A stretch of DNA of 63,309 nt from an uncultured Mycoplasmatota bacterium (GTDB lineage: Bacteria > Bacillota_I > Bacilli_A > RF39 > UBA660), in contig USGV01000006.1 in NCBI GenBank assembly GCA_900554305.1, forward strand, positions 1 to 63,309. Direction: 5' to 3'. The notes beneath the pieces are model-generated. The model saw nothing but the letters and a program-made list of their open reading frames with translations. It searched no databases and was not told the origin of the DNA. Position 1 is the first letter of the stretch, and every line of letters starts with the position of its first letter. Made by a program: the position numbers and the translations under genes. Positions 41,496 to 50,694 of the stretch are shown here, piece by piece.

Positions 41496-41833
41496 TAGTC
41501 TACTCTAGTACCAGCAGGAAAATTCTTAGTAATCGTCAACAATTCAACATCAAGGTCATTTTCCAAAGATGCACATACTAACATACCATCTGAAACCATT
41601 CCCCTAAACTTTGCCTTTTTCAAATTCGTAACAACTACTACTCTCTTACCAATAACTTCTTCTGGAGTATAAAATTCAGCAATACTAGAAATAATTTGAC
41701 GAGGGCTCTCTTCACCTACATCAATTTGAAAAACTAATAAACGATCTGCATTAGGATATTTTTCACACTTTAAAATTACACCAATTCTAAATTCTACTTT
41801 TGCAAAATCATCATATTCAATCTTTTCTTTCAT
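41495..41833 (-). CDS. tRNA-binding domain protein (CsaA/MetRS C-terminal type)
   Basis: 112 residues of the EMAP/Trbp111 OB fold: KVEFRIGVILKCEKYPNADRLLVFQIDVGEE, then IISSIAEFYTPEEVIGKRVVVVTNLK and KFRGMVSDGMLVCA. This equals the C-terminal dimerisation domain of some MetRS or stand-alone CsaA proteins, which bind tRNA or act as export chaperones. Here it is a separate gene with no metG nearby. Ends in the shared terminator at 41463. Confidence 0.9.
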   Translation of the reverse strand: MKEKIEYDDFAKVEFRIGVILKCEKYPNADRLLVFQIDVGEESPRQIISSIAEFYTPEEVIGKRVVVVTNLKKAKFRGMVSDGMLVCASLENDLDVELLTITKNFPAGTRVD

Positions 41834-41863
41834 ACTATCACCTCACCAATATCATAACAAAAA

Positions 41864-41886
41864 AAAGACCTAATCCCTAGGTCTTT
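41864..41886 (-). terminator. Terminator after tRNA-Arg
   Basis: AAAGACCTA and TAGGTCTTT stem of 9 bp with a 5-base loop, then T8 on the minus strand, 10 bases past the tRNA 3' end. Confidence 0.85.
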
Positions 41887-41896
41887 ATTTTTTAAA

Positions 41897-41973
41897 TGGT
41901 GTCCGCGAGGCGACTCGAACGCCTGACCGATCGCTTAGAAGGCGATTGCTCTATCCAGCTGAGCTACGCAGAC
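41897..41973 (-). tRNA. tRNA-Arg (anticodon UCU)
   Basis: A 77-base minus-strand cloverleaf. Acceptor GTCTGCG pairs with CGCGGAC (one G-T), discriminator A, CCA encoded. D-arm GCTCAGCTGGATAGAGC. Anticodon stem ATCGC/GCGAT with loop CTTCTAA, anticodon TCT. T-arm GGCG-TTCGAGT-CGCC. It reads AGA/AGG codons, the main Arg codons in AT-rich genomes. Confidence 0.97.
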
Positions 41974-42051
41974 ATAATCAACTGACAACATAGATTATAC
42001 AATAATTTCCCTTTTGTTGCAATACCTTTTTACAAGAAAAAAGAGAAAGTA

Positions 42052-43008
42052 TTATTTTCTCTCAATATCTCCTTCTCTAGATACTTGACCAACATATTGA
42101 TCGTTCACCTCAAACATTACCATAGAAACATCATAATTATCAAATACAGAATAAGAAATACTATATAAAACTTCTTCCAAGACTTTATCATCACTATCAA
42201 ATAAAAATTTATTAAAATTTAAAAACAACACATTCTCCTGTTCATAATAATCCAATAATTCTACCTGACTATGTAAAAAACTCATCAAATTGGGTTCGTA
42301 AATATAACTAGTTGAAAGCTCATCAATAATAATTTTTATTTTATCTCTAGAATCATTTAAATATTTAGTTACCGGAACATAATACATCTCATCATTAATT
42401 CTAGATAAATAATAAATAACCACTTTAGAAATATCATCTCTTGAAGTAAGATTATACTCCTGATTAATACCTATATTTTTAGTTAATGGACTAGATAAAC
42501 CTTCTTTCGTATTAGGATATTCACGTAAAACTTCTCCTTCGACTAGTATAATAACTTCTTCTACATCGCCTAAATCTAAAATGCTAAAAACAACACCAGA
42601 AATAATCTGCTTTTCTGTATAGACATCCATATTCAAAAACTCATGTGAAAAATCAACAGTTACTTTTCCTTCTCCGTGCAAAATGTTAAGCACTTTTGTC
42701 CCTTTAGGAATATAAGGGAAAAGCCCTTTAGGAAAATGATTTTCATCACGTACCGTCAATTGATCTAAAACTTCAGCTATCCTATCTTCTAATGTAGGCC
42801 CTTCCAATAAGACTCTACTTTTAACTAAATAACCATCATCATTTAATAAATAAATATTATCAGTAGCTAATCCCGTAGTACTTTCGATTTCTAAATTAGT
42901 TTTTAAAACATAAGAATTATCTAAAGTAGGCAAAGAATAAACAACCAAAAAAATAAATAACGATAAAGTAGTAATGAAAATTTTACGTATCGCTCTAGAT
43001 TTCAGCAT
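42052..43008 (-). CDS. GerM-domain protein
   Basis: 318 residues with an N-terminal membrane anchor (IFITTLSLFIFLVVYSL) and two GerM-type domains: one near residues 50-160 (NIYLLNDDGYLVKSRV, GTKVLNILHGEGKVTVDFS, VVFSILDL), the second near 190-310 (VVIYYLSRINDEMYYVPVTKYL, VLFLNFNKFLF). Bacillus GerM is a sporulation lipoprotein needed for the SpoIIIA-SpoIIQ channel and germination. Here a transmembrane anchor replaces the lipobox. It follows a GerE-like regulator and SpoIIIAH-like gene, consistent with a sporulation cluster. Confidence 0.88.
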   Translation of the reverse strand: MLKSRAIRKIFITTLSLFIFLVVYSLPTLDNSYVLKTNLEIESTTGLATDNIYLLNDDGYLVKSRVLLEGPTLEDRIAEVLDQLTVRDENHFPKGLFPYIPKGTKVLNILHGEGKVTVDFSHEFLNMDVYTEKQIISGVVFSILDLGDVEEVIILVEGEVLREYPNTKEGLSSPLTKNIGINQEYNLTSRDDISKVVIYYLSRINDEMYYVPVTKYLNDSRDKIKIIIDELSTSYIYEPNLMSFLHSQVELLDYYEQENVLFLNFNKFLFDSDDKVLEEVLYSISYSVFDNYDVSMVMFEVNDQYVGQVSREGDIERK

Positions 43009-43033
43009 GATATCACCTAAAAAAGTATATGAA

Positions 43034-43058
43034 AAATCGTACTAAAATAGTACGATTT
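43034..43058 (-). terminator. Terminator after the GerE-like gene
   Basis: AAATCGTACTA and TAGTACGATTT form a perfect 11-bp stem with a 3-base loop, with a TTTTTCAT tail on the minus strand. Confidence 0.85.
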
Positions 43059-43263
43059 ATAAAGATAACTCATTTAATTTCAATAATTCTACAACCGCCG
43101 CAGCTCTTCCATTAACTCCTAATTTCTGCATTGTATTAGAAATATGATTACGAATTGTTTTTTCACTAATTTTTAATTTTTTAGCAATATCTTTCGTAGT
43201 CATATTTTGAATCAACAATTCAAAAATTTCTCTTTCTCTAGCGGTTAGTATTCCATTCGCCAT
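43057..43263 (-). CDS. gerE: GerE-like LuxR-type regulator
   Basis: A 68-residue stand-alone LuxR HTH: LTAREREIFELLIQNMTTKDIAKKLKISEKTIRNHISNTMQKLGV covers the whole domain (residues 5-50). Size and architecture match GerE, the late mother-cell regulator of coat genes in Bacillus, though other short LuxR proteins exist, so the GerE name rests on size plus SpoIIIAH/GerM context. No receiver domain. A terminator separates it from gerM-like. Confidence 0.82.
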   Translation of the reverse strand: MANGILTAREREIFELLIQNMTTKDIAKKLKISEKTIRNHISNTMQKLGVNGRAAAVVELLKLNELSL

Positions 43264-43319
43264 ATCAGCACCACCTAAAGTATTCTATGTAAGCAAAATA
43301 CTTTGTTGTATGCTTTTAC

Positions 43320-43826
43320 CTAGGCCTTCTGAAACTTTACAGTAATATACATCTTATTTTCATATCCTGACTGAATAAGCCTCATAATATCATTAGCAAG
43401 GGCATTATCATGTTTAGAGGAAACGCATACTACAGAAATATTCGTATTATCAATCTTTACAAAAGAATCTAATTTAAATTCTTTTTTTAACTGTTTTTCT
43501 AGCTCTTCCTCTTTACTTTGTAAAGTGTTTAAATACTTTAATTGTTCGTAAGCGTTATTTTTCTCCTCACTACTAATAGTATCACTAGTTAATTGTTCCT
43601 GTAAATCATCCATCATCCCTTGTCGTTCCTCTTCCAAACTAACTCGCATGGCGGTAAGAGAAGATATTTCTTCAACAGTCTCTTCTACCTTTTCCTTTTT
43701 ATTTTCTTTTTCTTCTGTTGAAACAGCTTTACTAAGTAAATCATTAGGCATAGTAATATAGTAAACACTAAGTACTAAAATTAAACTAAATAATGTCAAA
43801 AACCATAAGTTCTGTTTATTTATCAT
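43320..43826 (-). CDS. SpoIIIAH-like protein
   Basis: 168 residues: a membrane anchor NKQNLWFLTLFSLILVLSVYYITMPN (the typical N-x-W-x-x-T-L-x-S-L-x-L-x-V-Y-Y of SpoIIIAH), an acidic coiled-coil middle (EEKENKKEKVEETVEEIS, then EEERQGMMDDLQEQL), and a C-terminal ring-forming domain (FKLDSFVKIDNTNISVVCVSSK...MYITVKFQKA). SpoIIIAH pairs with SpoIIQ across the forespore membrane. In Bacillus it closes the eight-gene spoIIIA operon; here the other spoIIIA genes are not next to it. Confidence 0.85.
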   Translation of the reverse strand: MINKQNLWFLTLFSLILVLSVYYITMPNDLLSKAVSTEEKENKKEKVEETVEEISSLTAMRVSLEEERQGMMDDLQEQLTSDTISSEEKNNAYEQLKYLNTLQSKEEELEKQLKKEFKLDSFVKIDNTNISVVCVSSKHDNALANDIMRLIQSGYENKMYITVKFQKA

Positions 43827-43883
43827 ACGACTCCTCCTTAGTTCTAATTAAATATATGAAGAAAAAAAAAGAATATGAACAAA

Positions 43884-44426
43884 TCATAATTCTTTTCCGC
43901 AATTTGCACAATAGTTAGCTTGAGAATTCACTTTACTACCACAACTTGAACAATATCTAACTTGACTCCTATCATCTAAAGAACTATTTCCCTGAAAATG
44001 ATGGAAAATAACATCTTCCATTGGTTTCGGTCCCAAATATTTACTATCTCCTAATCCGATAATTAAATAAAAAACAAAAGGTAACAAATAAATACCAATA
44101 GCATAAGCATCTTCTTTACCAAAACTACGAGCAGTACTAATCGCCAACAAAACACCAAAATAAACACTAACAACAGATCCTAAAAAGCCTAAAAAAGGGA
44201 TAAATGCAGTAATAAAACCAGCACCAAAACATATAACTAACCACCACGGACTAACACCAGTAATTTCACATAATATATACGTATTATAAATTGGTATTAA
44301 AGAAGGCCAACCAGGTTTTCCAGCCTTTTGAAACATCTTCCATAATCCAACAACAGATAAAATATAAGTGATTAATATGATACCCAAGATAATTACAAAA
44401 AAACTTAAAAACAACGTCACTAACAT
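43884..44426 (-). CDS. DUF5684-type membrane protein with C-terminal zinc ribbon
   Basis: About 180 residues from ATG 44426 (MLVTLFLSFFVIILG), which fits the AGGAG spacing better than ATG 44465. The signature WKMFQKAGKPGWPSLIPIYNTYILCEI is followed by three more helices (WWLVICFGAGFITAFIPFLG, VSVYFGVLLAISTARSFGKE, GIYLLPFVFYLIIGLG). The C-terminus is a zinc ribbon, YCSSCGSK...YCANCGKEL, with all four cysteines. Members of this family are common near signal-peptidase or surface genes; function unknown. Starts inside the ynbB end. Confidence 0.85.
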   Translation of the reverse strand: MLVTLFLSFFVIILGIILITYILSVVGLWKMFQKAGKPGWPSLIPIYNTYILCEITGVSPWWLVICFGAGFITAFIPFLGFLGSVVSVYFGVLLAISTARSFGKEDAYAIGIYLLPFVFYLIIGLGDSKYLGPKPMEDVIFHHFQGNSSLDDRSQVRYCSSCGSKVNSQANYCANCGKEL

Positions 44427-44442
44427 AATAAATAATACTCCT

Positions 44443-45693
44443 CTACTTATACAATAAAAGTTCAACTGCCTTCATAAGACCAAGTTTACCATAATCATAA
44501 GTTAATCCTCCTTGCATATAAGCAATATAAGGATCACGAATTGGTCCATCACAAGAAAGTTCAATAGAAGACCCTTGTGTAAAAGAACCACTAGCCATAA
44601 CAACTTTATCATTATAACCAGGCATATCCCAAGCTTCAACAAGCGCATTAGAGTCAATAGGAGAACCCTGCTGTATACCTCTTGTAAAACGAATCAACTT
44701 TTCTGGATCTCGAAAAATAATATTTTGTACAATATCCACACGCTCCTCTTGATAACGAGGTTCTACATCATATCCTAACTTTTCTAATACTCGGCTAGTA
44801 AGAACCGCAGTTTTTAATGCCGATGCAACGACACTAGGAGCCATAAAAACACCTTGTAATATTTGTTTGTTAATACCAAGAGTAGGACCAACTTCAGCAC
44901 CTTCCCCAGGTAAAGTTAAACGTTCAGCACACAAATCAATTAAATCCTTACGACCAACAATATAAGCACCATTAGGAGCAATTCCTCCTCCTAGATTTTT
45001 AATTAAAGAACCAACCATAACATCAGCCCCAACTTCTGTAGGCTCTTTTACTCCAACCATTTCACAATAACAATTATCAACCATTACAATAACACTTTGA
45101 TCTATTTTTTTTATTAAAGAAATGACTTTCTCCACTTTATCAATAGAAATACTTTTTCTAGTAGAATAACCTTTACTTCTCTGTATTTCTACTACTTTAA
45201 CTTTGTGATTTTTCAAATATTCTTCAATGCCTTCATAATCAAAATCATCATCAATAAGTTCAATTTGATCATAAGAAACACCAAAACTCTTCAAAGAACT
45301 AGGATTTTCTTCAATACCAATTACTTGGTCTAATGTATCATATGGCTTTCCACTAATACTTAGAAGTAAATCTCCCGGACGAAGTAATGCAAAAAAGCAA
45401 ACATTTAAAGCATGAGAACCAGAAATAAACTGACTACGAACAAGAGCACTCTCTGCTCCCAAAATATCGCTAAATACTTTCTCTATTCCCTCTCTTCCTA
45501 AATCATTATAACCATATCCAGTAGTAGCATTAAAATGAGACTCAGTAATTTCATTCTTATGAAAACTAGATAAAACCTTTAAACTATTGAAATAACCATT
45601 TCTATCTATCTTCGAAAACTCCTCTTGACAATCCTTTTCAGCATCTTCTATAAGTTTGACAATTTCTTCACTAATTTTTAATTCTTGATACAT
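44443..45693 (-). CDS. ynbB: YnbB-like PLP enzyme (methionine gamma-lyase family)
   Basis: A 416-residue fold-type I PLP enzyme of the YnbB/aluminium-resistance family. Features: EITESHFNATTGYGYNDLGREGIEKVF near residue 55, SQFISGSHALNVCFFALLRPGD, VMVDNCYCEMVGV (PLP-ring Asp), the lysine in VGSLIKNLGGGIAPNGAY (Schiff base), and FTQGSSIELSCDGP near the end. Enzyme activity in this family is annotated as C-S lyase but not firmly shown. In Bacillus it lies by glnR; here it follows fabG and a small unknown gene, with which it overlaps by 23 bases. Confidence 0.9.
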   Translation of the reverse strand: MYQELKISEEIVKLIEDAEKDCQEEFSKIDRNGYFNSLKVLSSFHKNEITESHFNATTGYGYNDLGREGIEKVFSDILGAESALVRSQFISGSHALNVCFFALLRPGDLLLSISGKPYDTLDQVIGIEENPSSLKSFGVSYDQIELIDDDFDYEGIEEYLKNHKVKVVEIQRSKGYSTRKSISIDKVEKVISLIKKIDQSVIVMVDNCYCEMVGVKEPTEVGADVMVGSLIKNLGGGIAPNGAYIVGRKDLIDLCAERLTLPGEGAEVGPTLGINKQILQGVFMAPSVVASALKTAVLTSRVLEKLGYDVEPRYQEERVDIVQNIIFRDPEKLIRFTRGIQQGSPIDSNALVEAWDMPGYNDKVVMASGSFTQGSSIELSCDGPIRDPYIAYMQGGLTYDYGKLGLMKAVELLLYK

Positions 45694-46147
45694 GATTCAA
45701 CTCTCCTTCCTTAGCTTCCGTAGAAGAACGTACATTTTTACTTTCTAATAGTTCCCTAAACTTTTGATATACAGGTACTCCTTCCAAAGTAATACAATCA
45801 TAATGATGAATACAACCATCTTCTATATCTACAATAGAAAAATCCAGTCTTCTCATTTCCCTTTTATGACTCTTAAGCCAACGATATTGACTATCAACAA
45901 AAGATTCAGGAAAATAAACGACACTAGAATCATCTATTTGTAAAACAACAGAACCACAACTACTCAAATAAGTAGCCAAACAATATCCAGCATCTTGTTC
46001 ATACCCTGGATATTCTAACCCTTTTTGTCTAATATACTCTAAATAACCTGTGGCATGTCTTTCTAGTTCTCCAGAAGAGGTAGTACCCAATACTCTTTCA
46101 AAAATTTCTCCACCATCACCTGGTAAGATTAATACTTTCCTATCCAT
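45671..46147 (-). CDS. Hypothetical protein between fabG and ynbB
   Basis: 158 residues from ATG 46147 (MDRKVLILPGDGGEIFERVL), which overlaps the fabG end by 8 bases. No signal peptide or membrane helix. Contains three cysteines and the segments YEQDAGYCLATYLSSCG and VVYFPESFVDSQYRWLK. Not recognised. Overlaps with both neighbours indicate one operon: thioredoxin-like, fabG, this gene, ynbB, DUF5684. Confidence 0.75.
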   Translation of the reverse strand: MDRKVLILPGDGGEIFERVLGTTSSGELERHATGYLEYIRQKGLEYPGYEQDAGYCLATYLSSCGSVVLQIDDSSVVYFPESFVDSQYRWLKSHKREMRRLDFSIVDIEDGCIHHYDCITLEGVPVYQKFRELLESKNVRSSTEAKEGELNHVSRIKN

Positions 46148-46883
46148 AAAATCTTCCACCGTCTACACGAATAATAGAATCATTAATATAACTAGCTTTG
46201 GAACTAGCTAAAAAAACTACTACTTTCGCAATCTCTTCAGCCTCTGCAAAACGATGCAATAATATTTTATCCTCTTCTTCTCGAATTTGTTCAATAGAAA
46301 GTCCTTCACTCATATCAGTTTTCACCCAACCAGGGCAAATACAATTTACTGAAATATTAGGGGCAAACTCTCGTGCCAAGTTATGAGTAAGAGAAATAAC
46401 TCCCGCTTTTGAAGCATCATAATCACAAGATTCCGGATAATATGTATCAATAGCATTAGTTGATGAAATATTGATGATTTTTCCACTACCACGATCTAAC
46501 ATCACTTTACCAACATATTTACTACATAAATAAGTTCCTATCAAATTAACATCCAAAATCTTACGAAAATTAGAAACTGACTTATCAAGTAACAAACTGT
46601 CTTTACAAATACCCGCATTATTAACCAAAATATCTATTTTCCCAAAACAGTCTACTACCTGATTAACCATTGCCTCTACTTCTTCTTCTATAGAAATATC
46701 TGCTTTTACACACAAAACATCAACATCATATTTTTCTTTAATTTTCTCTGCTACTTTCTCTGCCATCAAAGCATGACGGTTATAATTTAAAACAACATGA
46801 ACTCCCGCCTTAGCAAACTCCATAGCAATACTCGCACCAATACCTCGACTAGCTCCTGTAACTAAAGCAACAACATTAGACAC
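46140..46883 (-). CDS. fabG: FabG-like short-chain dehydrogenase
   Basis: A 247-residue classical SDR, beta-ketoacyl-ACP reductase-like: cofactor loop TGASRGIG (residues 9-16), DILVNNAG near 82, catalytic Ser in INISSTNAID near 140 and Tyr/Lys in YDASK at about 154-158, then ICPGWVKTDM. All catalytic residues are present. The neighbours contain no other fatty acid synthesis genes, so its substrate may be something else; FabG is the closest broad family name. Confidence 0.88.
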   Translation of the reverse strand: MSNVVALVTGASRGIGASIAMEFAKAGVHVVLNYNRHALMAEKVAEKIKEKYDVDVLCVKADISIEEEVEAMVNQVVDCFGKIDILVNNAGICKDSLLLDKSVSNFRKILDVNLIGTYLCSKYVGKVMLDRGSGKIINISSTNAIDTYYPESCDYDASKAGVISLTHNLAREFAPNISVNCICPGWVKTDMSEGLSIEQIREEEDKILLHRFAEAEEIAKVVVFLASSKASYINDSIIRVDGGRFYG

Positions 46884-46891
46884 ATAATCAC

Positions 46892-47335
46892 CTAACTTTC
46901 TTTTTCAAGAAGAGAAATAATATCATTATTTTTAATAAAGTCTCTTACCGTTTGTTTATCTTGAACATTAGTAATATTAAAAGAAATCTCCCCTTTGTCA
47001 AGCACATAAATAGCCGGAAGTCTAACTTCATAATCCACATTCATTCGTTTTAAAACGTCATCATAACTAGAGGCCCGAACATTAAAACTATAATAAGTAA
47101 CTCCTAAAGAATTTAATTCTTCCGCTACTAGAGAGCAAGTGCTACACCGATCATCATCATCTGTAAAAAGAACAACAAAAGTATCTTTATTACGAAGTGC
47201 TCGGCTAACAGCATCGACCTCACTCCCAAAGCGATTAAAAATTAATATCGCTCCGATAGCAACAACAAAGATAAAAACAATTGCACATAAAATAGCTTTT
47301 TGTTTTAATTCCTCTACCTCTTCATTTTTATACAT
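46892..47335 (-). CDS. Membrane-anchored thioredoxin-like protein with CSTC motif
   Basis: 147 residues: a short cytoplasmic head, a membrane helix (AILCAIVFIFVVAIGAILIF), then a thioredoxin-like domain. The active-site segment is VVLFTDDDDRCSTCSLVAEEL (CSTC instead of CGPC), with a cis-Pro strand RLPAIYVLDKGEISF. Both cysteines are present, so a redox role outside the membrane is plausible, unlike the CEWS lipoprotein at 12317. It leads the group with fabG and ynbB. Confidence 0.82.
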   Translation of the reverse strand: MYKNEEVEELKQKAILCAIVFIFVVAIGAILIFNRFGSEVDAVSRALRNKDTFVVLFTDDDDRCSTCSLVAEELNSLGVTYYSFNVRASSYDDVLKRMNVDYEVRLPAIYVLDKGEISFNITNVQDKQTVRDFIKNNDIISLLEKES

Positions 47336-47382
47336 GGCTATTCCCCTTTTCTAAGATTATTATACAAAACTATAGAAAAAAA

Positions 47383-47406
47383 AGAAAGAGCATCTAAACT
47401 CTTTCT
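47383..47406 (-). terminator. Terminator after ileS
   Basis: AGAAAGAG and CTCTTTCT stem, 8-base loop, T8 tail on the minus strand, overlapping the ileS stop. Confidence 0.85.
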
Positions 47407-50400
47407 ACTTGAATTGCAACTTCCTCATCATTTAATTTATCATCAAAGGCAAGACTTTCATCTACAACTAACTTATCACCAAGTACTTCACCCATAACAT
47501 AATCATAATATTTATCAAGCATAGTTTTAATCTTATCACTACCATGATATGTAACAATAATATGATCAGTAATAACAAAGTCTGCATCTTTTCTTAAACT
47601 TTGTACCTTACGAACAAACTCACGAGCAAGCCCTTCTAAAATTAAATCTTCTGTAAGTTCCGTATCAAGGACAACACAAGTACGATTATTACTACTAGAT
47701 GCATAGCCATCTTTTTGTTTTAAAGAAATAAGTACCATGTCATTAGTTAATGTAAAGTCTTCTCCATCAAGGTTAACAACTAATCCTTCATTTTGAAGTT
47801 TTTCAATTTGTTCGCTAGTTAAATGACTTAAAATTTCACTAAGTAACTTAACTTTAGGGCCAAGCGTTTTTCCTAATACTTTAAAATTAGGCTTTACAAT
47901 ATATTCAAGATATTCGCCCATATCTTCTCTAAATTCAACATTCTTAACATTTAACTCTTCTGTAATAACAGGAAGTAAATCACCAATAATCATCTCATCA
48001 CTCTTAGGTAAAATTAAATTTGAAATTGGTTGACGTACTTTGATATTTGCCTCTTCTCTTGCAAATCTACCTAAAGAACAAACATCTCTTACTAAATCCA
48101 TTCTCTCTTCTACTACTTCGTTAATCAAATCAGTATTTTCTACTGGCATATCAGCAAGATGTACAGAATCTTCTCCTGTTAATCTTTGATAAATCTCTTC
48201 TGTAATAAATGGAGTAATTGGAGCACATAATTTACATAAGGCAACTAACACTTCATAAGTAGTTAAATAAACTGCCTTTTTAGATTCAGTTAACTCACTA
48301 TCCCAGAATCTTCTACGATTACTTCTAATATACCAATTAGACAAATCATCGTTTAAGAACGGAACAATAAGTTTCGTAACTTTATTTAAGTCATACTCTT
48401 GATATGCACTTTGCACATCACGAATTAATCTATTTAATTTAGACAAAATCCAACGGTCAATTAATTCACGTTTTTCTACTGGAATATCATATTCTCTTGG
48501 ATCTATATGATCGGCATTTGCATACATCTCAAAGAATGAATATGCATTCCTAAATGTTGAAATATATTTAGAATAAACTTCTTTTACTCCTTCTTCATCG
48601 AACTTTAATGGAGTCCAAACAGGAGATGCATATAACATATAAAAACGAATTGTATCTGCACCATATTGTGTCATAATTTTAATTGGATCAATGATATTAC
48701 CAGTAGATTTACTCATCTTTTTACCATAAGCATCAAGCATCATATCATTAACAACAACATTCTTAAAACTACTCTTACCACTAATTAAAGTAGATAAAAC
48801 AATTAACACATAGAACCATCCACGAGTCTGATCGACTCCTTCAGCAATAAAATCTGCTGGAAATTGTGATTCGAATAGTTCTTTATTTTCAAATGGATAA
48901 TGAAATTGTGCATAAGGCATAGAACCAGAGTCAAACCATACATCCATTACATCACTAACACGACTCATTTCCTTACCACATTTTGGACACTTAATATGAA
49001 TACGGTCAACATATGGTCGATGAAGCTCTAAAGTATCAACATCAACATCACTGGTTGCTTTTTCTTTCAATTCTTGACGAGATCCAACACTTTCAAAATG
49101 ACCACAATCACAAGTCCAAATTGGAAGTGGACATCCCCAATAACGATTTCTAGAAATTCCCCAATCAATCATATTCTCTAACCAGTTATGGAATCTCTTT
49201 TCACCAACATAATCTGGATACCAATTAACTGTTTTATTAGCTTCAATAATTTCATTCTTATAAGCGGTAGTTTTTACATACCAAGCAGGTTTTGCATAAT
49301 AAATTAAAGGTTGTTTACATCTCCAACAATGTGGATAATCATGCACCATTTTTTGCTTCTTAAATAATTTATCATTTTCTTTTAACCATTTAATAATAGT
49401 AACTTCAAGTTCAGAATCTGTTACTAAAGTACCTTCCCATGGACCAGTGGTATAACATCCATCTTTTCCAACAGGATTAACAAAAGTAATATCATTTTCC
49501 CTACAAACACGACTATCATCTTCACCAAATGCAGGAGCCATATGGACAATACCAGTACCATCACTATCAGTAACATAATTATCAGCTAAAACTTCAAAAG
49601 CACGTCCTTCTACTTTAACAAAAGGCATTAATTGTTCATATTTAATTCCAACTAAATCACTACCTTTATAAGTCTCAAGTACTTCATAATCTTCACCTAA
49701 TACACTATCAGCTAAACTTTTACCTACATAGAAAGTATATCCACGAGAATGAACTTTTACATATTCTAAATCTGGATTCACACATAAAGCAACATTAGCC
49801 ATCAAAGTCCAAGGAGTCGTTGTCCATACCAAGAAATATTCATCTTTATCAACCACTTTAAATGGAACAATAACAGTATTAACACTAACTTCCTTATATC
49901 CCTGAGAAACTTCATGTGATGCAAGTTCTGTACCACATCTAGGACAATAAGGTAAAACCTTATTACCGTGATAGATTAAGCCTTTTTTATTTAATTCATT
50001 AACAATCCACCATTCAGACTCAATATAATCATTACTACAAGTAACGTATGGATGATCGCAATCGATAAATTGCCCCATCATATCAGTAACTTTTCTAACT
50101 TCATCAATATTACTATCAGTCTCAACTTTACATTCTTCACAAAACTTTTCAATTCCAAGTTTTTCAATATCATTCTTATTTTTAAAACCTAATTTTTTCT
50201 CAACATTAACTTCAATTGGAAGTCCATGAGTATCAAGACCAATTTTTCTTAATACACGATATCCTGACATTGTCTTATACTTACAAAAAGCATCTTTAAT
50301 AGTTTTAGCAAAAACATGATGAATACCAGGTTTTGCATTGGCATAAATTGGTCCATCATAAAATACAAAATCTGGACAATCTTTACGATGTTTAATTGTT

Positions 50401-50489
50401 TTTTCTAAAATATTCTTCTCTTTCCATTCTTTTACATATTTAGACTCTACTTCATGAATAGATCCTTTTTCTAATTTCTTAAAATCCAT
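47394..50489 (-). CDS. ileS: Isoleucyl-tRNA synthetase, eukaryotic-like type 2
   Basis: A 1031-residue class I synthetase. The HIGH-type motif is PGIHHVFAK (about residue 57), KMSKS is present as KKMSKSTGNIIDP near 600, and the editing domain has the TTTPWTLMAN signature. A zinc-like cluster (CWRCKQPL, CPKCGKEM) lies in the middle and the long C-terminal anticodon domain ends without the FPG-type zinc finger of bacterial type 1. These features and the length fit the IleS2 (eukaryotic-like) group, which includes mupirocin-insensitive enzymes; that property is not shown here. Regulated by the Ile T-box. Confidence 0.95.
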   Translation of the reverse strand: MDFKKLEKGSIHEVESKYVKEWKEKNILEKTIKHRKDCPDFVFYDGPIYANAKPGIHHVFAKTIKDAFCKYKTMSGYRVLRKIGLDTHGLPIEVNVEKKLGFKNKNDIEKLGIEKFCEECKVETDSNIDEVRKVTDMMGQFIDCDHPYVTCSNDYIESEWWIVNELNKKGLIYHGNKVLPYCPRCGTELASHEVSQGYKEVSVNTVIVPFKVVDKDEYFLVWTTTPWTLMANVALCVNPDLEYVKVHSRGYTFYVGKSLADSVLGEDYEVLETYKGSDLVGIKYEQLMPFVKVEGRAFEVLADNYVTDSDGTGIVHMAPAFGEDDSRVCRENDITFVNPVGKDGCYTTGPWEGTLVTDSELEVTIIKWLKENDKLFKKQKMVHDYPHCWRCKQPLIYYAKPAWYVKTTAYKNEIIEANKTVNWYPDYVGEKRFHNWLENMIDWGISRNRYWGCPLPIWTCDCGHFESVGSRQELKEKATSDVDVDTLELHRPYVDRIHIKCPKCGKEMSRVSDVMDVWFDSGSMPYAQFHYPFENKELFESQFPADFIAEGVDQTRGWFYVLIVLSTLISGKSSFKNVVVNDMMLDAYGKKMSKSTGNIIDPIKIMTQYGADTIRFYMLYASPVWTPLKFDEEGVKEVYSKYISTFRNAYSFFEMYANADHIDPREYDIPVEKRELIDRWILSKLNRLIRDVQSAYQEYDLNKVTKLIVPFLNDDLSNWYIRSNRRRFWDSELTESKKAVYLTTYEVLVALCKLCAPITPFITEEIYQRLTGEDSVHLADMPVENTDLINEVVEERMDLVRDVCSLGRFAREEANIKVRQPISNLILPKSDEMIIGDLLPVITEELNVKNVEFREDMGEYLEYIVKPNFKVLGKTLGPKVKLLSEILSHLTSEQIEKLQNEGLVVNLDGEDFTLTNDMVLISLKQKDGYASSSNNRTCVVLDTELTEDLILEGLAREFVRKVQSLRKDADFVITDHIIVTYHGSDKIKTMLDKYYDYVMGEVLGDKLVVDESLAFDDKLNDEEVAIQVERV

Positions 50490-50491
50490 AT

Positions 50492-50672
50492 CTATCCCCT
50501 TCCCTTTCTACCATTATTTCTAATAACTTTACCAGCAGGTGCTTTATAATAAGTTTTTGGTACATCAATCACTCTATCTAAAATATCATATTGTCCACGA
50601 TGAGTAACATAATTTAATCCTTGTCCCACAGTAGAAACAAAAGACCTTAAATAAAACTCGAACTTATTCATA
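50492..50672 (-). pseudogene. Small ORF before ileS, frameshifted at an A5/T5 run
   Basis: ATG 50672 has a strong AAAGGAGTTAAT site. The frame reads MNKFEFYLRSF then shifts and stops after 28 codons. Dropping one base from the A5 run (plus strand 50639-50643) gives one frame of 59 residues to TAG at 50492: ...VSTVGQGLNYVTHRGQYD, then DRVIDVPKTYYKAPAGKVI and a basic NNGRKGRG end. The restored peptide looks protein-like. It sits between the T-box and ileS. I do not recognise it. Confidence 0.5.
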
Positions 50673-50694
50673 TTAACTCCTTTCTAAACAAAAA

